From Ruminococcus sp. (GTDB lineage Bacteria > Bacillota > Clostridia > Oscillospirales > Ruminococcaceae), in contig JAJBSV010000010.1 of the NCBI GenBank assembly GCA_020861185.1, positions 1 to 64,000 on the forward strand: a DNA stretch of 64,000 bases, in the 5' to 3' direction. Below the pieces are notes generated by a model. It had not been told where the DNA came from. It made no database searches and saw only the letters and a list, made by a program, of their open reading frames with translations. Of this stretch, positions 54,026 through 62,743 are shown one piece after another; position 1 is the first letter of the stretch; each line of letters starts with the position of its first letter. Made by a program: the position numbers and the translations under genes.

Positions 54026-55178
54026 CGTACTCACTTTAAATAATATTTCCCCTTCGGGTCTCGACTGCTTCGACAAGGAGAAGTATGTCGTCGGCTCGGA
54101 AACCGCCAATCCCGACGCAATTATGGTTCGTTCCGCCGGAATGCTCGACTATGAGTTCGGCGATAAGCTTCTTGCAATCGCCAGAGCCGGTGCCGGCGTC
54201 AACAACATCCCGATTGACCGCTGCTCGGAAGCGGGAATCTGCGTCTTCAACACCCCGGGTGCAAACGCTAACGCCGTCAAGGAGCTCGTTCTGGCGGGAC
54301 TTATCCTCTCCTCCCGTCGCGTCCCTGCCGCTATCGACTGGGCAAAGACCCTGAAGGGTCAGGGCGACGCCGTCCCGAAGGCTGTCGAGAAGGGCAAGGC
54401 TCAGTTCGCAGGCCCCGAAATCTCCGGAAAGACCCTCGGTCTCGTTGGCTTGGGAGCAATCGGTGCGAAGGTTGCGAATGCGGCTTTGTCTCTTGGCATG
54501 AACGTCATCGGCTACGACCCGTTCCTTTCCGTCAATGCGGCTCTGGGGCTCAAGCCCACCGTCAAGGTTGTCAAGACCCTGCAGGAAATCTATGCCGAGG
54601 CGGACTATATCTCGCTCCACCTGCCTTACAATTCTGAGACCAAAGATACCGTCAATAAAGAATCCATCGGCAAGATGAAGAAGGGCGTCAGAATCCTGAA
54701 CTTTGCCCGTGGCGAGCTTGTAAACACCGCTGACATCATCGAGGCTGTAGATAACGGCTCCGTTTCGACCTATATCACCGACTTCCCGAACGACGAGCTT
54801 CTTTGCCACGACGGAATCGTCGCGATTCCCCACCTCGGAGCTTCGACCCCCGAGTCGGAGGGCAACTGCGCTTATATGGCGGCTGTTCAGCTCATCGACT
54901 ATGTCGAGAAGGGCTCGATTCACAACTCCGTAAACCTCCCCGAGTGCGAGCTTGCGAAGACCGCCGACCACCTCGTCTGCGTTATCCACAAGAACGTTCC
55001 GGCAATCATCTCGCAGATTACCTCGTTCATCTCGGCTGACGGTTGCAACATCGAAAACATCGCCAGCAAGTCAAAGAAGGACTGGGCATACACCATGCTC
55101 GACATCACCGGCGACTCCGCCGCCGCTGTTAAGGATATTGAGGGCATTGAAGGAGTTACACGCGTGCGTGTGCTTTGA
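54018..55178 (+). CDS. serA: D-3-phosphoglycerate dehydrogenase with ACT domain
   Basis: SerA oxidises 3-phosphoglycerate, the first step of serine synthesis. The 386-residue product has the NAD loop LGLVGLGAIGAKVANA (about 138-153), the catalytic Arg in NFARGELVN and the His in PHLGAST. A C-terminal ACT domain (about 315-386) probably senses serine. With serC it forms a two-gene operon; serB is not present. Confidence 0.95.
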   Translation: MYNVLTLNNISPSGLDCFDKEKYVVGSETANPDAIMVRSAGMLDYEFGDKLLAIARAGAGVNNIPIDRCSEAGICVFNTPGANANAVKELVLAGLILSSRRVPAAIDWAKTLKGQGDAVPKAVEKGKAQFAGPEISGKTLGLVGLGAIGAKVANAALSLGMNVIGYDPFLSVNAALGLKPTVKVVKTLQEIYAEADYISLHLPYNSETKDTVNKESIGKMKKGVRILNFARGELVNTADIIEAVDNGSVSTYITDFPNDELLCHDGIVAIPHLGASTPESEGNCAYMAAVQLIDYVEKGSIHNSVNLPECELAKTADHLVCVIHKNVPAIISQITSFISADGCNIENIASKSKKDWAYTMLDITGDSAAAVKDIEGIEGVTRVRVL

Positions 55179-55188
55179 TTAAGTAATA

Positions 55189-55220
55189 AAGAAAGCCGTC
55201 CGATTGGGCGGCTTTTTTAT
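55189..55220 (+). terminator. Terminator of serCA
   Basis: AAAGCCGTCC-GATT-GGGCGGCTTT followed by TTT. It runs straight into the -35 box of element D. Confidence 0.82.
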
Positions 55221-55248
55221 TGACAAATAATAAAACGCGTGTTATAAT
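55220..55248 (+). promoter_or_regulatory. Toxin promoter, element D
   Basis: TTGACA (55220-55225), 17 bases and TATAAT (55243-55248). Confidence 0.85.
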
Positions 55249-55270
55249 GCTTTTAGCAAGAGAGCGAAAA

Positions 55271-55480
55271 ACGGCTTGACCTTTGATAAAACTAAGGAGG
55301 TGGCTGTATGACGATTTTTGAGATAGTCTCTACGATTATTTCTGTTATAAATCTGATTGCGGACATTTTCTTCAGAATCCTCGGCTTAAAATCCGGGGAT
55401 AAAAAGAAATAGCCGCGAACTAGACTAATAGGGACGGCTGATTTCCAAATTTGGTGCAGGCTCTGTATCTGCACATTTTA
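55271..55480. repeat. 210-bp exact inverted repeat, copy in element D
   Basis: This 210-base segment (ACGGCTTGAC to GCACATTTTA) reads identically on the opposite strand at 57695-57904. It covers the toxin gene and part of the antisense RNA gene. Confidence 0.95.
55308..55412 (+). CDS. Holin-like type I toxin peptide, element D
   Basis: A 34-residue peptide starts MTIFEIVSTIISVINLIADI and ends KSGDKKK. It has one membrane helix and a basic tail and follows AAGGAGG. It is identical to the peptide of element E and related to element A. Confidence 0.78.
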   Translation: MTIFEIVSTIISVINLIADIFFRILGLKSGDKKK

Positions 55481-55517
55481 GATCGAGCCTGAACTGTTCC
55501 AGCAGTTCCGCTCTCTT
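55401..55517 (-). ncRNA. Antisense RNA of element D
   Basis: The RNA would start near AGCAAGAGAGCGGAAC. It ends at stem AGCCG..CGGCT (complement of 55411-55439) plus the U-run opposite 55401-55410. It overlaps the last 12 bases of the toxin frame. Confidence 0.72.
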
Positions 55518-55523
55518 GCTTAT

Positions 55524-55552
55524 ATTATACCCGATTTCAGTTATGATGTCAA
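55524..55552 (-). promoter_or_regulatory. Antisense promoter inside the toxin-mRNA terminator, element D
   Basis: Minus-strand TTGACA (55547-55552), 17 bases and TATAAT (55524-55529). On the plus strand GATG-TCAA-CATC plus T7 (55545-55563) forms the toxin-mRNA terminator over this -35 box. Confidence 0.78.
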
Positions 55553-55572
55553 CATCTTTTTTTAATTTCACG

Positions 55573-55601
55573 AAAAAAGCCGGCGTTTAGCCGGCTTTTT
55601 G
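55573..55601 (-). terminator. Terminator after tRNA-Pro
   Basis: AAAGCCGGC-and GCCGGCTTT-type arms form a stem with U/A runs on both sides, so it can act in both directions. Confidence 0.7.
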
Positions 55602-55603
55602 TA

Positions 55604-55680
<77 letters not shown>

Positions 55681-55749
55681 AAGACCGTCAATTATTATAG
55701 CACATAACGCTCCCTCTGTCAAGGATAAAATTCGCTAAAACGCAAAAAA

Positions 55750-55778
55750 CTCCCCACCTGTCTGCATCAGGTGGGGAG
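55750..55778 (-). terminator. Terminator of the surface-protein gene
   Basis: CTCCCCACCTG and CAGGTGGGGAG form an 11-base-pair stem, followed on the minus strand by TTTTTT. Confidence 0.9.
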
Positions 55779-55813
55779 AATCGATTTTAATTATCCTTCG
55801 TTACAGGAGGAAA

Positions 55814-57217
55814 TTATCTTCTCTTAGAAGCTACAGCAGCAGCAGCGGCAACAGCCATAGGAACGAGTGCCAAAACGATACCGGTGGTAGGGTTGGTCTC
55901 GGGCTCAGCAGTGGTGTCGTCAGTGTCGTCTACAGTAAGCTCGTCGTCCTCAGTCTCGGAGTTGGTATCCTCAACAGGGTCGTCGTTCTCAACAACTTCA
56001 TCTTCGTCAACAGGATAGTAGATGGTAAGAACTACAGAAGTTGCACGGAGCTGAACACCATTTGTACCATCGGTATTGTAGGTGTAAGTGGTGCCATAGT
56101 TGTAACCAGCATAATCGTCCAGAACAACGCTTTCAGTAACGGTGAGGTAAGAAGCGAATACGCTGTAATCACTGTTGTAAAGAGCAGACATCGGGATGTC
56201 AGTGAATGTGAGGGTGTCAGTAGAACCGTTCAAAACGTAGGTGCTGACAGCAGACTGAGTGGTAGCAAGGCTGAGGAAGTAGTAGAGAGATGAATAGCTA
56301 TCAACACTACTATCAGTCATAATAGTATTCAGGTAGTATACGCCGAAGCCGGTGATGGTATCTTCGAGGGTAACAGTAACCTCAGCATAAGCCTCGCCGG
56401 AGTTGTAAGCGGACAAAATCATAGCTCTGTTAGCAAGGGTCTGATCCCAAACGAGGAGGTCAGCAGCAGTGATGTCATCATCAGCAGAATTCTGAGTGGT
56501 AACATCAGAAACGATAACTACATACTTATTAGAGTCGTAAGACACAGTTCCCTTAGCAGTGGTCATAGCAGAACCGGGGATGGTGTCGCTGGAAGTACCT
56601 TCAGAATAGTTGTAGGTGAAGGTAGTTGCAACGCCGGAAGCGGTTGCATCGCTAGCATACCACCAAGAGGAAGTAAGGTAGTTAGCCCAGATAGTAGGAT
56701 CACCATTGTAGTCTTCCAAATCCCAGGTTACAACAGCGGTAACAGTGAAGGTGTTGCCGGAAGTGGAAACGATACCACTGTTAGGAAGCATTGCGTTTAC
56801 AGCATTGCCGCTAGCATCGGTGTAAGCATCATATGCCCAGTAGCCGATATCGATAGTGTAAGGCTGATATGTGCCAACTGTCGAAGAATCAGCAGATACA
56901 GTGCCGAGCTTAACTGTTGCACCGTTCAAAGATGCATAGTAAGTGATGGTGTGAGGAACAGAAGTGTAAGACCAGTCAGCATAGTTAGCAGGAACGGTGA
57001 TATCGACAGTCTCGATACCAGTTACTCCAACGTAACCAGTTATAGCATATGTAGGAGCAGACATTGTGAACTCAACGGTTCCGGTGCCTTCTGTCTTCAA
57101 ATAATTGCTCAGTACGATGTCATAAGACTCGTAATCAGTAGCGAACGCAGAGATAGCCATTGCAGAGATGGCGAGCACGACTGCCATGACGACAGCCAAG
57201 AGCTTTCTCATTTTCAT
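55814..57217 (-). CDS. Wall-anchored surface protein with NPTTG sorting signal
   Basis: The 467-residue protein has a signal peptide (about 1-27, KMRKLLAVVMAVVLAISAMA), a Ser/Thr/Tyr-rich extracellular region and an acidic stretch (about 405-438). It ends with a sorting signal: NPTTG, a hydrophobic helix and KRR at the C-terminus. NPxTG-type motifs are sortase substrates in Clostridia. No adhesin family is recognised. The start at 57217 follows AAGGAGG. T-rich, highly expressed codon choice resembles the secreted protein at 13917. Confidence 0.8.
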   Translation of the reverse strand: MKMRKLLAVVMAVVLAISAMAISAFATDYESYDIVLSNYLKTEGTGTVEFTMSAPTYAITGYVGVTGIETVDITVPANYADWSYTSVPHTITYYASLNGATVKLGTVSADSSTVGTYQPYTIDIGYWAYDAYTDASGNAVNAMLPNSGIVSTSGNTFTVTAVVTWDLEDYNGDPTIWANYLTSSWWYASDATASGVATTFTYNYSEGTSSDTIPGSAMTTAKGTVSYDSNKYVVIVSDVTTQNSADDDITAADLLVWDQTLANRAMILSAYNSGEAYAEVTVTLEDTITGFGVYYLNTIMTDSSVDSYSSLYYFLSLATTQSAVSTYVLNGSTDTLTFTDIPMSALYNSDYSVFASYLTVTESVVLDDYAGYNYGTTYTYNTDGTNGVQLRATSVVLTIYYPVDEDEVVENDDPVEDTNSETEDDELTVDDTDDTTAEPETNPTTGIVLALVPMAVAAAAAVASKRR

Positions 57218-57329
57218 GATAAATTTCCTCCTTAAAGAAATTATTTTTATCCCTATAAACGGGTATAGAGATTCTTGTCTTGGGCATAATATTTGCCCGA
57301 TTTGTTTCGGAATAACCCGACACACCGAC

Positions 57330-57358
57330 ATTATAGCACCGAGGAGAAGTCTTGTCAA
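57330..57358 (-). promoter_or_regulatory. Promoter of the surface-protein gene
   Basis: Minus-strand TTGACA (57353-57358), 17 bases and TATAAT (57330-57335). Confidence 0.85.
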
Positions 57359-57394
57359 GTATTTTTTGAAATATTTGCGCTCCCTACGGTCGCG

Positions 57395-57444
57395 AACCTC
57401 TCAGTCACGCTTTGCGTGCCAGCTCCCTTATCAACGGGAGCCTT
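57395..57444. repeat. Half copy of the double-hairpin repeat
   Basis: AACCTCTCAGTCACGC followed by AGCTCCCTT..ACGGGAGCC matches the left half of copy 3, including the preceding CTACGG context. The rest of 57359-57610 is A/T-rich and holds nothing else I can identify. Confidence 0.65.
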
Positions 57445-57621
57445 GATGGGCTCTTTATAATGCGGTCTCTCGGATTTTGCCTTCCGCTGTTTAAGTAGTG
57501 TCAAAAACGCCGCAAAAAGTTGCAAAAAGTTTTGAAAAAAATTTTTTTGGATGATTTGAACAACACACAGGCTGATTTTAGGGCGCCCGATTGGCAATTT
57601 TGAATAAAATAAAAGGGGCTA

Positions 57622-57650
57622 TTGACAAAATAGCCTTTTGGGGGTATAAT
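57622..57650 (+). promoter_or_regulatory. Antisense promoter inside the toxin-mRNA terminator, element E
   Basis: TTGACA (57622-57627), 17 bases and TATAAT (57645-57650). GGCTATT-GACAA-AATAGCC spans the -35 box and, on the minus strand, is followed by CCTTTTATTTT. Confidence 0.8.
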
Positions 57651-57656
57651 AAATAG

Positions 57657-57774
57657 CAAGAGAGCGGAACTGCGCCAACAGTTCTGGCTTGATTTAAAAT
57701 GTGCAGATACAGAGCCTGCACCAAATTTGGAAATCAGCCGTCCCTATTAGTCTAGTTCGCGGCTATTTCTTTTT
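57657..57774 (+). ncRNA. Antisense RNA of element E
   Basis: The RNA would start AGCAAGAGAGCGGAACTG. It ends at AGCCG..CGGCT (57736-57764) plus ATTTCTTTTT. It overlaps the last 12 bases of the toxin frame. Confidence 0.72.
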
Positions 57775-57904
57775 ATCCCCGGATTTTAAGCCGAGGATTC
57801 TGAAGAAAATGTCCGCAATCAGATTTATAACAGAAATAATCGTAGAGACTATCTCAAAAATCGTCATACAGCCACCTCCTTAGTTTTATCAAAGGTCAAG
57901 CCGT
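57695..57904. repeat. 210-bp exact inverted repeat, copy in element E
   Basis: Reverse complement of 55271-55480 with no differences seen. The two copies enclose 2.2 kb with tRNA-Pro and the surface-protein gene. Confidence 0.95.
57763..57867 (-). CDS. Holin-like type I toxin peptide, element E
   Basis: A 34-residue peptide identical to that of element D. It lies in opposite orientation and follows AAGGAGG. The flanking promoter sequences differ from those of D, so only the inner part is an exact copy. Confidence 0.78.
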   Translation of the reverse strand: MTIFEIVSTIISVINLIADIFFRILGLKSGDKKK

Positions 57905-57925
57905 TTTCACTCTCTTGCTGTCGAC

Positions 57926-57954
57926 ATTATAACATATAATTTAAATAGTGTCAA
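57926..57954 (-). promoter_or_regulatory. Toxin promoter, element E
   Basis: Minus-strand TTGACA (57949-57954), 17 bases and TATAAT (57926-57931). Confidence 0.85.
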
Positions 57955-57982
57955 CACAGAAGTTCGATAATAAGCGAAACGC

Positions 57983-58013
57983 AAAACGCCGCCCTATGAC
58001 AGGGCGGCGTTTT
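57983..58013 (-). terminator. Terminator of the solute-binding lipoprotein gene
   Basis: AAAACGCCGCCCT and AGGGCGGCGTTTT form a long stem ending in a T-run. Confidence 0.88.
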
Positions 58014-58030
58014 CATATCAACATTCGTTA

Positions 58031-59497
58031 TCAGCTATTATAATCGCTATCCAAGCTATACGGGTCATACTCCGCTATCTGGCTGTTGAGCTGATTTATA
58101 TAGTACTCAAGCTGTTCGTCATAGGACTCCTTGAGCTGTGCCCAGGTGGTCGGGTCGGCGGAGTCGGCGATGCCTTCGAAGGTCGAGACGACCGATTCAA
58201 GCTTGGTGCCGTAGCCTGCGCCGTAGACAACGAGGATATTGTCGGTCGAGGTCGAGAGCTCGTAGCACACGTCATACATTTCGAGCATGTCCTGAGTCCA
58301 GAGGTAGGTTTCCTCAAGCTGAAGTCTGTCAATGTCGACGACCGTCGGGTCGAGGACCTTGAATCTCATGCAAGCCGCAAGAAGTGCGACACCCTCGGGG
58401 TTCGGAGCGCCCTGAACTATGCAGTAGCCGGAGGAAGCGGACTCAGTATAATAGTAGCCGTTGCCGTCGTCGTCACGGGGAAGGGGAACGAACATGAGCT
58501 CGCCGTCGGACATATCGCCCCAGACAGCTTCGATATTCTCAACCGTGTCGGTGAACATCCACGAGCCGCCGATATAGAGGAGGCAGAGTCCTTCCTTCAT
58601 ACCGCCGCCGGTGGTGGAGTTGTTTCTTGTGTTCCAGTTATCGTTGTTCCATCTCGGATAGATGCAACCGTTCTTTGACAGGTCATAGAGGAGCGAAGCC
58701 GCTCTCTCGATTGCCGCCGAGTCGGAATTGTTTTCGAACTGCTGAGTCTCGGTGTTATAGACAACTATAGTCTCGCCGCAAGAGTGCATAAGACCTGCGC
58801 TGTACCAGAAGCCGTCGAGTGCATACTTGTCCTCATCCGCATCGGAGAACTCGACGCACATCTCATAGAAGACGTCCCAAGTCCACTCATCATTATAATA
58901 GAGCTCGGCGGGGTCGTCGAAGCCGTTTTCTTCCATAACTCTTCTGTTATAGGCAACGACGTTGGTGAAGGTGTTGTCGTATACTATTATATAAGGTCTG
59001 TCCTTGATGGAGAAGTAGGTGTAGGCATATTCCTTTTCGCCCTCCCAGAGGGGGTCGTCATAGTCGATATAGTCGTCGACGGGGACGAAGATGCCCTTCA
59101 GACAGCTGTTCGGAAAGACCTCGTTGTCGCCGGGATAGAAGTCGGGCGAGTTGGACGCCAGAATCAGGTTTGCGAGCTCGTCATATCTTGTGTCCCAAGT
59201 GCACTCGTACCACTCGATCGAGCAACCGTATTTCTCCTGGAATGTCCAGTAGCCGGAGTTTATGATTTCGTCCTCGGAATAGTTCTGCATGTCGTCATAC
59301 CACGCGAACCATGTGATGGAGCTTCCCGACACCTCGGTGTCCTCGGCATCCGGCAGATAAATTCCCGCCGCATTGAGGATAGCCTCGGCATCCTGTGTGG
59401 CAAATGTAAGCTGTACGACTTCACGGTTTGAACTTCCGCATCCGACAAGAGCGAAAATCATTATGGAAGCCAACAGCAGTGCTATAATCTTCTTCAT
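58031..59497 (-). CDS. ABC-type extracellular solute-binding lipoprotein
   Basis: The 488-residue protein has a lipoprotein signal (lipobox ALVGC at about 16-20) and a family-1-type solute-binding fold: SSITWFAWYDDMQNYSED near the start, then VVAYNRRVMEENGFDDPAEL and MKEGLCLLYIGGSWMF. It probably binds a sugar or oligosaccharide for import. No permease or ATPase genes adjoin it, so it is an orphan or serves a distant transporter. Confidence 0.85.
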   Translation of the reverse strand: MKKIIALLLASIMIFALVGCGSSNREVVQLTFATQDAEAILNAAGIYLPDAEDTEVSGSSITWFAWYDDMQNYSEDEIINSGYWTFQEKYGCSIEWYECTWDTRYDELANLILASNSPDFYPGDNEVFPNSCLKGIFVPVDDYIDYDDPLWEGEKEYAYTYFSIKDRPYIIVYDNTFTNVVAYNRRVMEENGFDDPAELYYNDEWTWDVFYEMCVEFSDADEDKYALDGFWYSAGLMHSCGETIVVYNTETQQFENNSDSAAIERAASLLYDLSKNGCIYPRWNNDNWNTRNNSTTGGGMKEGLCLLYIGGSWMFTDTVENIEAVWGDMSDGELMFVPLPRDDDGNGYYYTESASSGYCIVQGAPNPEGVALLAACMRFKVLDPTVVDIDRLQLEETYLWTQDMLEMYDVCYELSTSTDNILVVYGAGYGTKLESVVSTFEGIADSADPTTWAQLKESYDEQLEYYINQLNSQIAEYDPYSLDSDYNS

Positions 59498-59529
59498 CAG
59501 GAATCCTCCTAATTGTATTTGATTCTAAT

Positions 59530-59558
59530 ATTATACAACTTTTTCGCCCCGATTTCAA
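59530..59558 (-). promoter_or_regulatory. Promoter of the solute-binding lipoprotein gene
   Basis: Minus-strand TTGAAA (59553-59558), 17 bases and TATAAT (59530-59535). Confidence 0.7.
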
Positions 59559-59726
59559 TTAGGCATATTGTACAATTACCGTCGTCGCAATTTGTGCAGA
59601 TTGACGAACGCCCTCTTTTCGACGCACTTCGGCAGGTTTCCCCACGCTGAAAACACGTTTATTTCTCCGTTTTTTGTGTAATCAGCCGAAAATCAGCCCA
59701 TAGTCGATAATTTTACTGGAAAAGTC

Positions 59727-59755
59727 TTGCAATTTTATAAGTGATATGGTAGAAT
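59727..59755 (+). promoter_or_regulatory. Promoter of spo0A
   Basis: TTGCAA (59727-59732), 17 bases and TAGAAT (59750-59755). Confidence 0.55.
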
Positions 59756-59820
59756 CTGGAAGAGTTAAGGCTTTCCGCGGGGTCTTCTTTAGAACAATAA
59801 CGGAGGAAATTGAAATAACA

Positions 59821-60630
59821 ATGGAAAAGTCCAAGAAAATAAAAGTACTTATCGGCGACGACAGCGAGGAATATGGCGTCAGGTGCGCAACCGCACTTCG
59901 CGATGCAGGATTTTTCTGCATCATGCGACCGAAGGACGGAAATATCATCCTCGAGGCAATCAGGGACGAAGTGCCGGACGTGGCGGTGATGGACATGTGG
60001 ATGCCGAACCTTGATGCGGTCGAGATTATGCGCAAGCTCAGGAAATCGGGGCAGTCGGGGACGATGTTCGTCGTCGCGACGCCGTGCGACAACGAGTTCG
60101 CAATCAGGCAGGCGATGGGTGAGGGCGCAAGCTACTGCATGGTGAAGCCGTTCGACTATTCCGTCCTCGGCGACAGAATCAAGGAGCTCATGGGCTACGA
60201 GGTCGTCGGCGCAAACGAGATTACTTTTTCGCAGAACGAAAACAAGCTCACGGCGAGCCCAATCGCCAACGGCGTCGAAATAGATATCGTCGTGACCGAA
60301 ATGATTCACATGCTCGGCGTGCCGGCGCACATCAAGGGCTATCACTATCTGAGAGCCGCAATAATCTACTCGGTTCGTGACCCGCAGATGTTAGAGAGCG
60401 TGACGAAAATCATGTATCCGACCGTCGCGAAGGACTTCGGGACGACGCCGTCGCGTGTCGAGCGTGCCATCCGCCATGCCATCGAGATAGCGTGGGATCG
60501 GGGAGACGTCGAGACCCTCAATTCCTTCTTCGGCTACACCGTCAACACCGGCAAAGGCAAACCGACCAATTCGGAATTCATCGCACTTGTGGCGGATAGG
60601 ATTAAATTACGGTATAGGCAGTTCGCGTAA
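59821..60630 (+). CDS. spo0A: Sporulation master regulator Spo0A
   Basis: The 269-residue response regulator has a receiver domain with acidic pair LIGDDS, phospho-acceptor Asp in VMDMWMPNLD, switch Thr in VVATPC and Lys in MVKPFD. The C-terminal Spo0A DNA-binding domain is clear: VPAHIKGYHYLRAAI, then TTPSRVERAIRHAIEIAWDR and GKPTNSEFIALVAD. It activates sporulation genes when phosphorylated. The start MEKSKKIKVLIG follows GGAGG, though at 14 bases the spacing is long. It is not beside spoIVB, its usual neighbour. Confidence 0.95.
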   Translation: MEKSKKIKVLIGDDSEEYGVRCATALRDAGFFCIMRPKDGNIILEAIRDEVPDVAVMDMWMPNLDAVEIMRKLRKSGQSGTMFVVATPCDNEFAIRQAMGEGASYCMVKPFDYSVLGDRIKELMGYEVVGANEITFSQNENKLTASPIANGVEIDIVVTEMIHMLGVPAHIKGYHYLRAAIIYSVRDPQMLESVTKIMYPTVAKDFGTTPSRVERAIRHAIEIAWDRGDVETLNSFFGYTVNTGKGKPTNSEFIALVADRIKLRYRQFA

Positions 60631-60763
60631 ACCCCTCAGTCGCCTTCGGCGCCAGCTCCCCTTTCAGGGGAGCCTTTTTGTATCCTGCACAAACTTTCAT
60701 TAGAACAAAAAAAGCCTCCCCTGAAAGGGGAGGGGGACCATGCGTAGCATGGTGGAGGGGTTT
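60629..60763. repeat. Double-hairpin repeat between convergent genes, copy 4
   Basis: AAACCCCTC starts inside the spo0A TAA stop, and GAGGGGTTT ends 8 bases before the rplL stop. Two outward-facing terminator hairpins with CTCCCCTTTCAGGGGAG-type arms lie inside. Confidence 0.85.
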
Positions 60764-60771
60764 AAATCAAA

Positions 60772-61143
60772 TTACTTGATCTCAACAGTAGCGCCAGCCT
60801 CTTCGAGCTTAGCCTTGAGTTCGTCAGCCTCTGCCTTGGAAACGCCTTCCTTGACGTTCTTGGGAGCGCCTTCAACGAATTCCTTGGACTCCTTAAGATC
60901 GAGACCGAGGATATCCTTGACAGCCTTGATAACGGGCATCTTAGCGTCGTTGAAGGAAGCGAGGACAACGGTGAATTCGGTCTGCTCAGCGGGAGCAGCA
61001 GCGGCAGCACCTGCAGCGGGAGCAGCGGCAACTGCGGCGGTAACGCCGAATTCTTCCTGGATTGCGTCAATGAGTTCCTTGAGTTCCAATACGGAAAGAC
61101 CCTTGACGTCTTCTACAAACTTTAAAATTTTCTCTGAAGCCAT
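60772..61143 (-). CDS. rplL: Ribosomal protein L7/L12
   Basis: The 123-residue stalk protein has an N-terminal dimerisation helix region ([20 protein letters not shown]), an Ala-rich hinge (about 38-55) and a C-terminal factor-binding domain ([20 protein letters not shown]). It contacts translation GTPases. Confidence 0.97.
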   Translation of the reverse strand: MASEKILKFVEDVKGLSVLELKELIDAIQEEFGVTAAVAAAPAAGAAAAAPAEQTEFTVVLASFNDAKMPVIKAVKDILGLDLKESKEFVEGAPKNVKEGVSKAEADELKAKLEEAGATVEIK

Positions 61144-61204
61144 TTTAGTAAATCTCCTTTAAATGTAATAATCAAAATTGTTGGTGAGGATTGCGAAGCT
61201 TTTA

Positions 61205-61708
61205 TTAAGCCGCTTCCTCCTGCTTGTCTGCCAAAGCCTGAAGCGTTGCCGCAAGCTTCTGCATGGGACCCTGAAGAGAACCGACGAGCTGTGCCAAAAG
61301 TACATCTCTTGAAGGAATCTTCGAAAGAGCCATAACTCCGTCTGCATCATAGACTTCGGTGCCGATGAAGCCAGCCTTGAGCTTGAAGTTTTCGTGCTCT
61401 TCGGCGTACTTGCCGAGGATTCTTGCGGCGGCGGTTTCGTCGTCAGCGGAAACTGCGATTGCGGTGGTGCCGGAAAGGACGTCAGTCAAAGCGTCATAGC
61501 CGGAATCCTGCATTGCGAATCTGAGAAGAGTGTTCTTCTCGACGGTGTACTTGACACCTGCTTCACGAAGCTCTTTTCTGAGGGCGGTGTCCTCTTCAAC
61601 GGTGATACCGCTGTAGCTGACAAGAACGCCTGCCTTTGAGTTCTTGAGCATCTCGCTGATTTCAGCGACCTTAGCCTTCTTGGCGCTAAGAACATTTGCG
61701 TTGGGCAT
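61205..61708 (-). CDS. rplJ: Ribosomal protein L10
   Basis: The 167-residue protein anchors L7/L12 to the ribosome. Features are SAKKAKVAEISEMLKNSKAG, VKYTVEKNTLLRFAM and the C-terminal helix for L12 binding. The start at 61708 follows GAGGTGA; an upstream in-frame ATG at 61744 is rejected. Confidence 0.95.
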   Translation of the reverse strand: MPNANVLSAKKAKVAEISEMLKNSKAGVLVSYSGITVEEDTALRKELREAGVKYTVEKNTLLRFAMQDSGYDALTDVLSGTTAIAVSADDETAAARILGKYAEEHENFKLKAGFIGTEVYDADGVMALSKIPSRDVLLAQLVGSLQGPMQKLAATLQALADKQEEAA

Positions 61709-61734
61709 TGATTTCACCTCTTTGAAAGTTATTT

Positions 61735-61855
61735 TTTGCCCCAATTTCTATAAGAAAAGTCCTTCTCCCGACAGGTCGGGAAAAGGACGTAGAATCATAA
61801 AACTACTCTTTTCCTCGGCAGGATTTACATCTCGCATTGAGAAAACCGGCTGTCT
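61735..61855 (-). promoter_or_regulatory. L10 leader (rplJL autoregulation)
   Basis: Read leftward, the leader contains structured elements and a strong hairpin GTCCTTTTCCCGAC..GTCGGGAGAAGGAC followed by TTTTCTT. This matches the attenuator part of the Firmicutes L10 leader, where L10-L12 binding reduces rplJL expression. Confidence 0.75.
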
Positions 61856-61917
61856 TTAGAAACGAAGCATATTATTTATACCATACAAAATGGTATTTGT
61901 CAGGTGTTAATTACGAA

Positions 61918-62613
61918 TCAAACTCCGTACTTAGCCGTATTGACCTTGACGCCGACACCCATGGTGGATGCTACTACGACGCTCTTGAGGTACTGACCTT
62001 TTGCGGCGGCGGGCTTAGCCTTTACGATTGCTTCAAGAAGGGTCTCGAAGTTCTCTGCAAGCTTTTCCTCACCGAAGGAAGCCTTGCCGATGGGGCAGTG
62101 GATGATGTTGGTCTTGTCGAGACGATACTCAATCTTACCAGCCTTAGCCTCTGCAACAGCCTTTGCAACGTCGGGCGAAACGGTTCCGGACTTCGGGTTA
62201 GGCATGAGTCCCTTAGGACCGAGGACCTTACCGAGGCGTCCTACAACGCCCATCATGTCGGGAGAAGCGATAACGACGTCGAAGTCGAACCAGTTTTCCT
62301 TCATGATTCTGTCGACATACTCGATGCCGCCGACATAATCGGCACCTGCAGCCTTAGCCGCTTCGTACTTGTCCTCCTTGCAGAAGACGAGGGTTCTGAC
62401 GGTCTTACCTGTTCCGTGAGGAAGGATAACCGCACCTCTTACCTGCTGGTCAGCGTGACGGGAGTCAACGCCCAGGCGGATGTGTACTTCGATGGTCTCG
62501 TCAAACTTAGCCTTTGCATTCGAGCTCGAAAGTGCAACTGCCTCCTTGACGTCATAAGCCTTTGTTTTGTCTATAGTCTTTAACGAATCGACATATTTCT
62601 TTCCGTGTCTCAT
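61918..62613 (-). CDS. rplA: Ribosomal protein L1
   Basis: The 231-residue protein starts [20 protein letters not shown] and has [13 protein letters not shown] and [15 protein letters not shown], the L1 signature. It forms the L1 stalk and often represses its own operon. Confidence 0.97.
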   Translation of the reverse strand: MRHGKKYVDSLKTIDKTKAYDVKEAVALSSSNAKAKFDETIEVHIRLGVDSRHADQQVRGAVILPHGTGKTVRTLVFCKEDKYEAAKAAGADYVGGIEYVDRIMKENWFDFDVVIASPDMMGVVGRLGKVLGPKGLMPNPKSGTVSPDVAKAVAEAKAGKIEYRLDKTNIIHCPIGKASFGEEKLAENFETLLEAIVKAKPAAAKGQYLKSVVVASTMGVGVKVNTAKYGV

Positions 62614-62704
62614 GTAAATTTACTCCTTATCATATAGTGGTTTAGCGGAAAAGGGTAATTCCTCCCACTTATTTTTTTAGTTCGTTCAAACTGTTTTCAT
62701 TGCC

Positions 62705-62731
62705 GGGAAGTTCACCTCCGGTGAACTTCCG
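62705..62731. other. Hairpin between rplK and rplA
   Basis: GGAAGTTCACC-TCC-GGTGAACTTCC is an 11-base-pair stem without a T-run. It could be a partial attenuator or processing site. Confidence 0.5.
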
Positions 62732-62743
62732 TAGTTGACGACG

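Larger units (their letters stand above)
59498..59820. other. Intergenic region between divergent lipoprotein and spo0A genes
   Basis: It holds two divergent promoters, at 59530-59558 (leftward) and 59727-59755 (rightward). A spo0A ribosome binding site GGAGG lies near 59803. No clear 0A box is seen. Confidence 0.6.
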
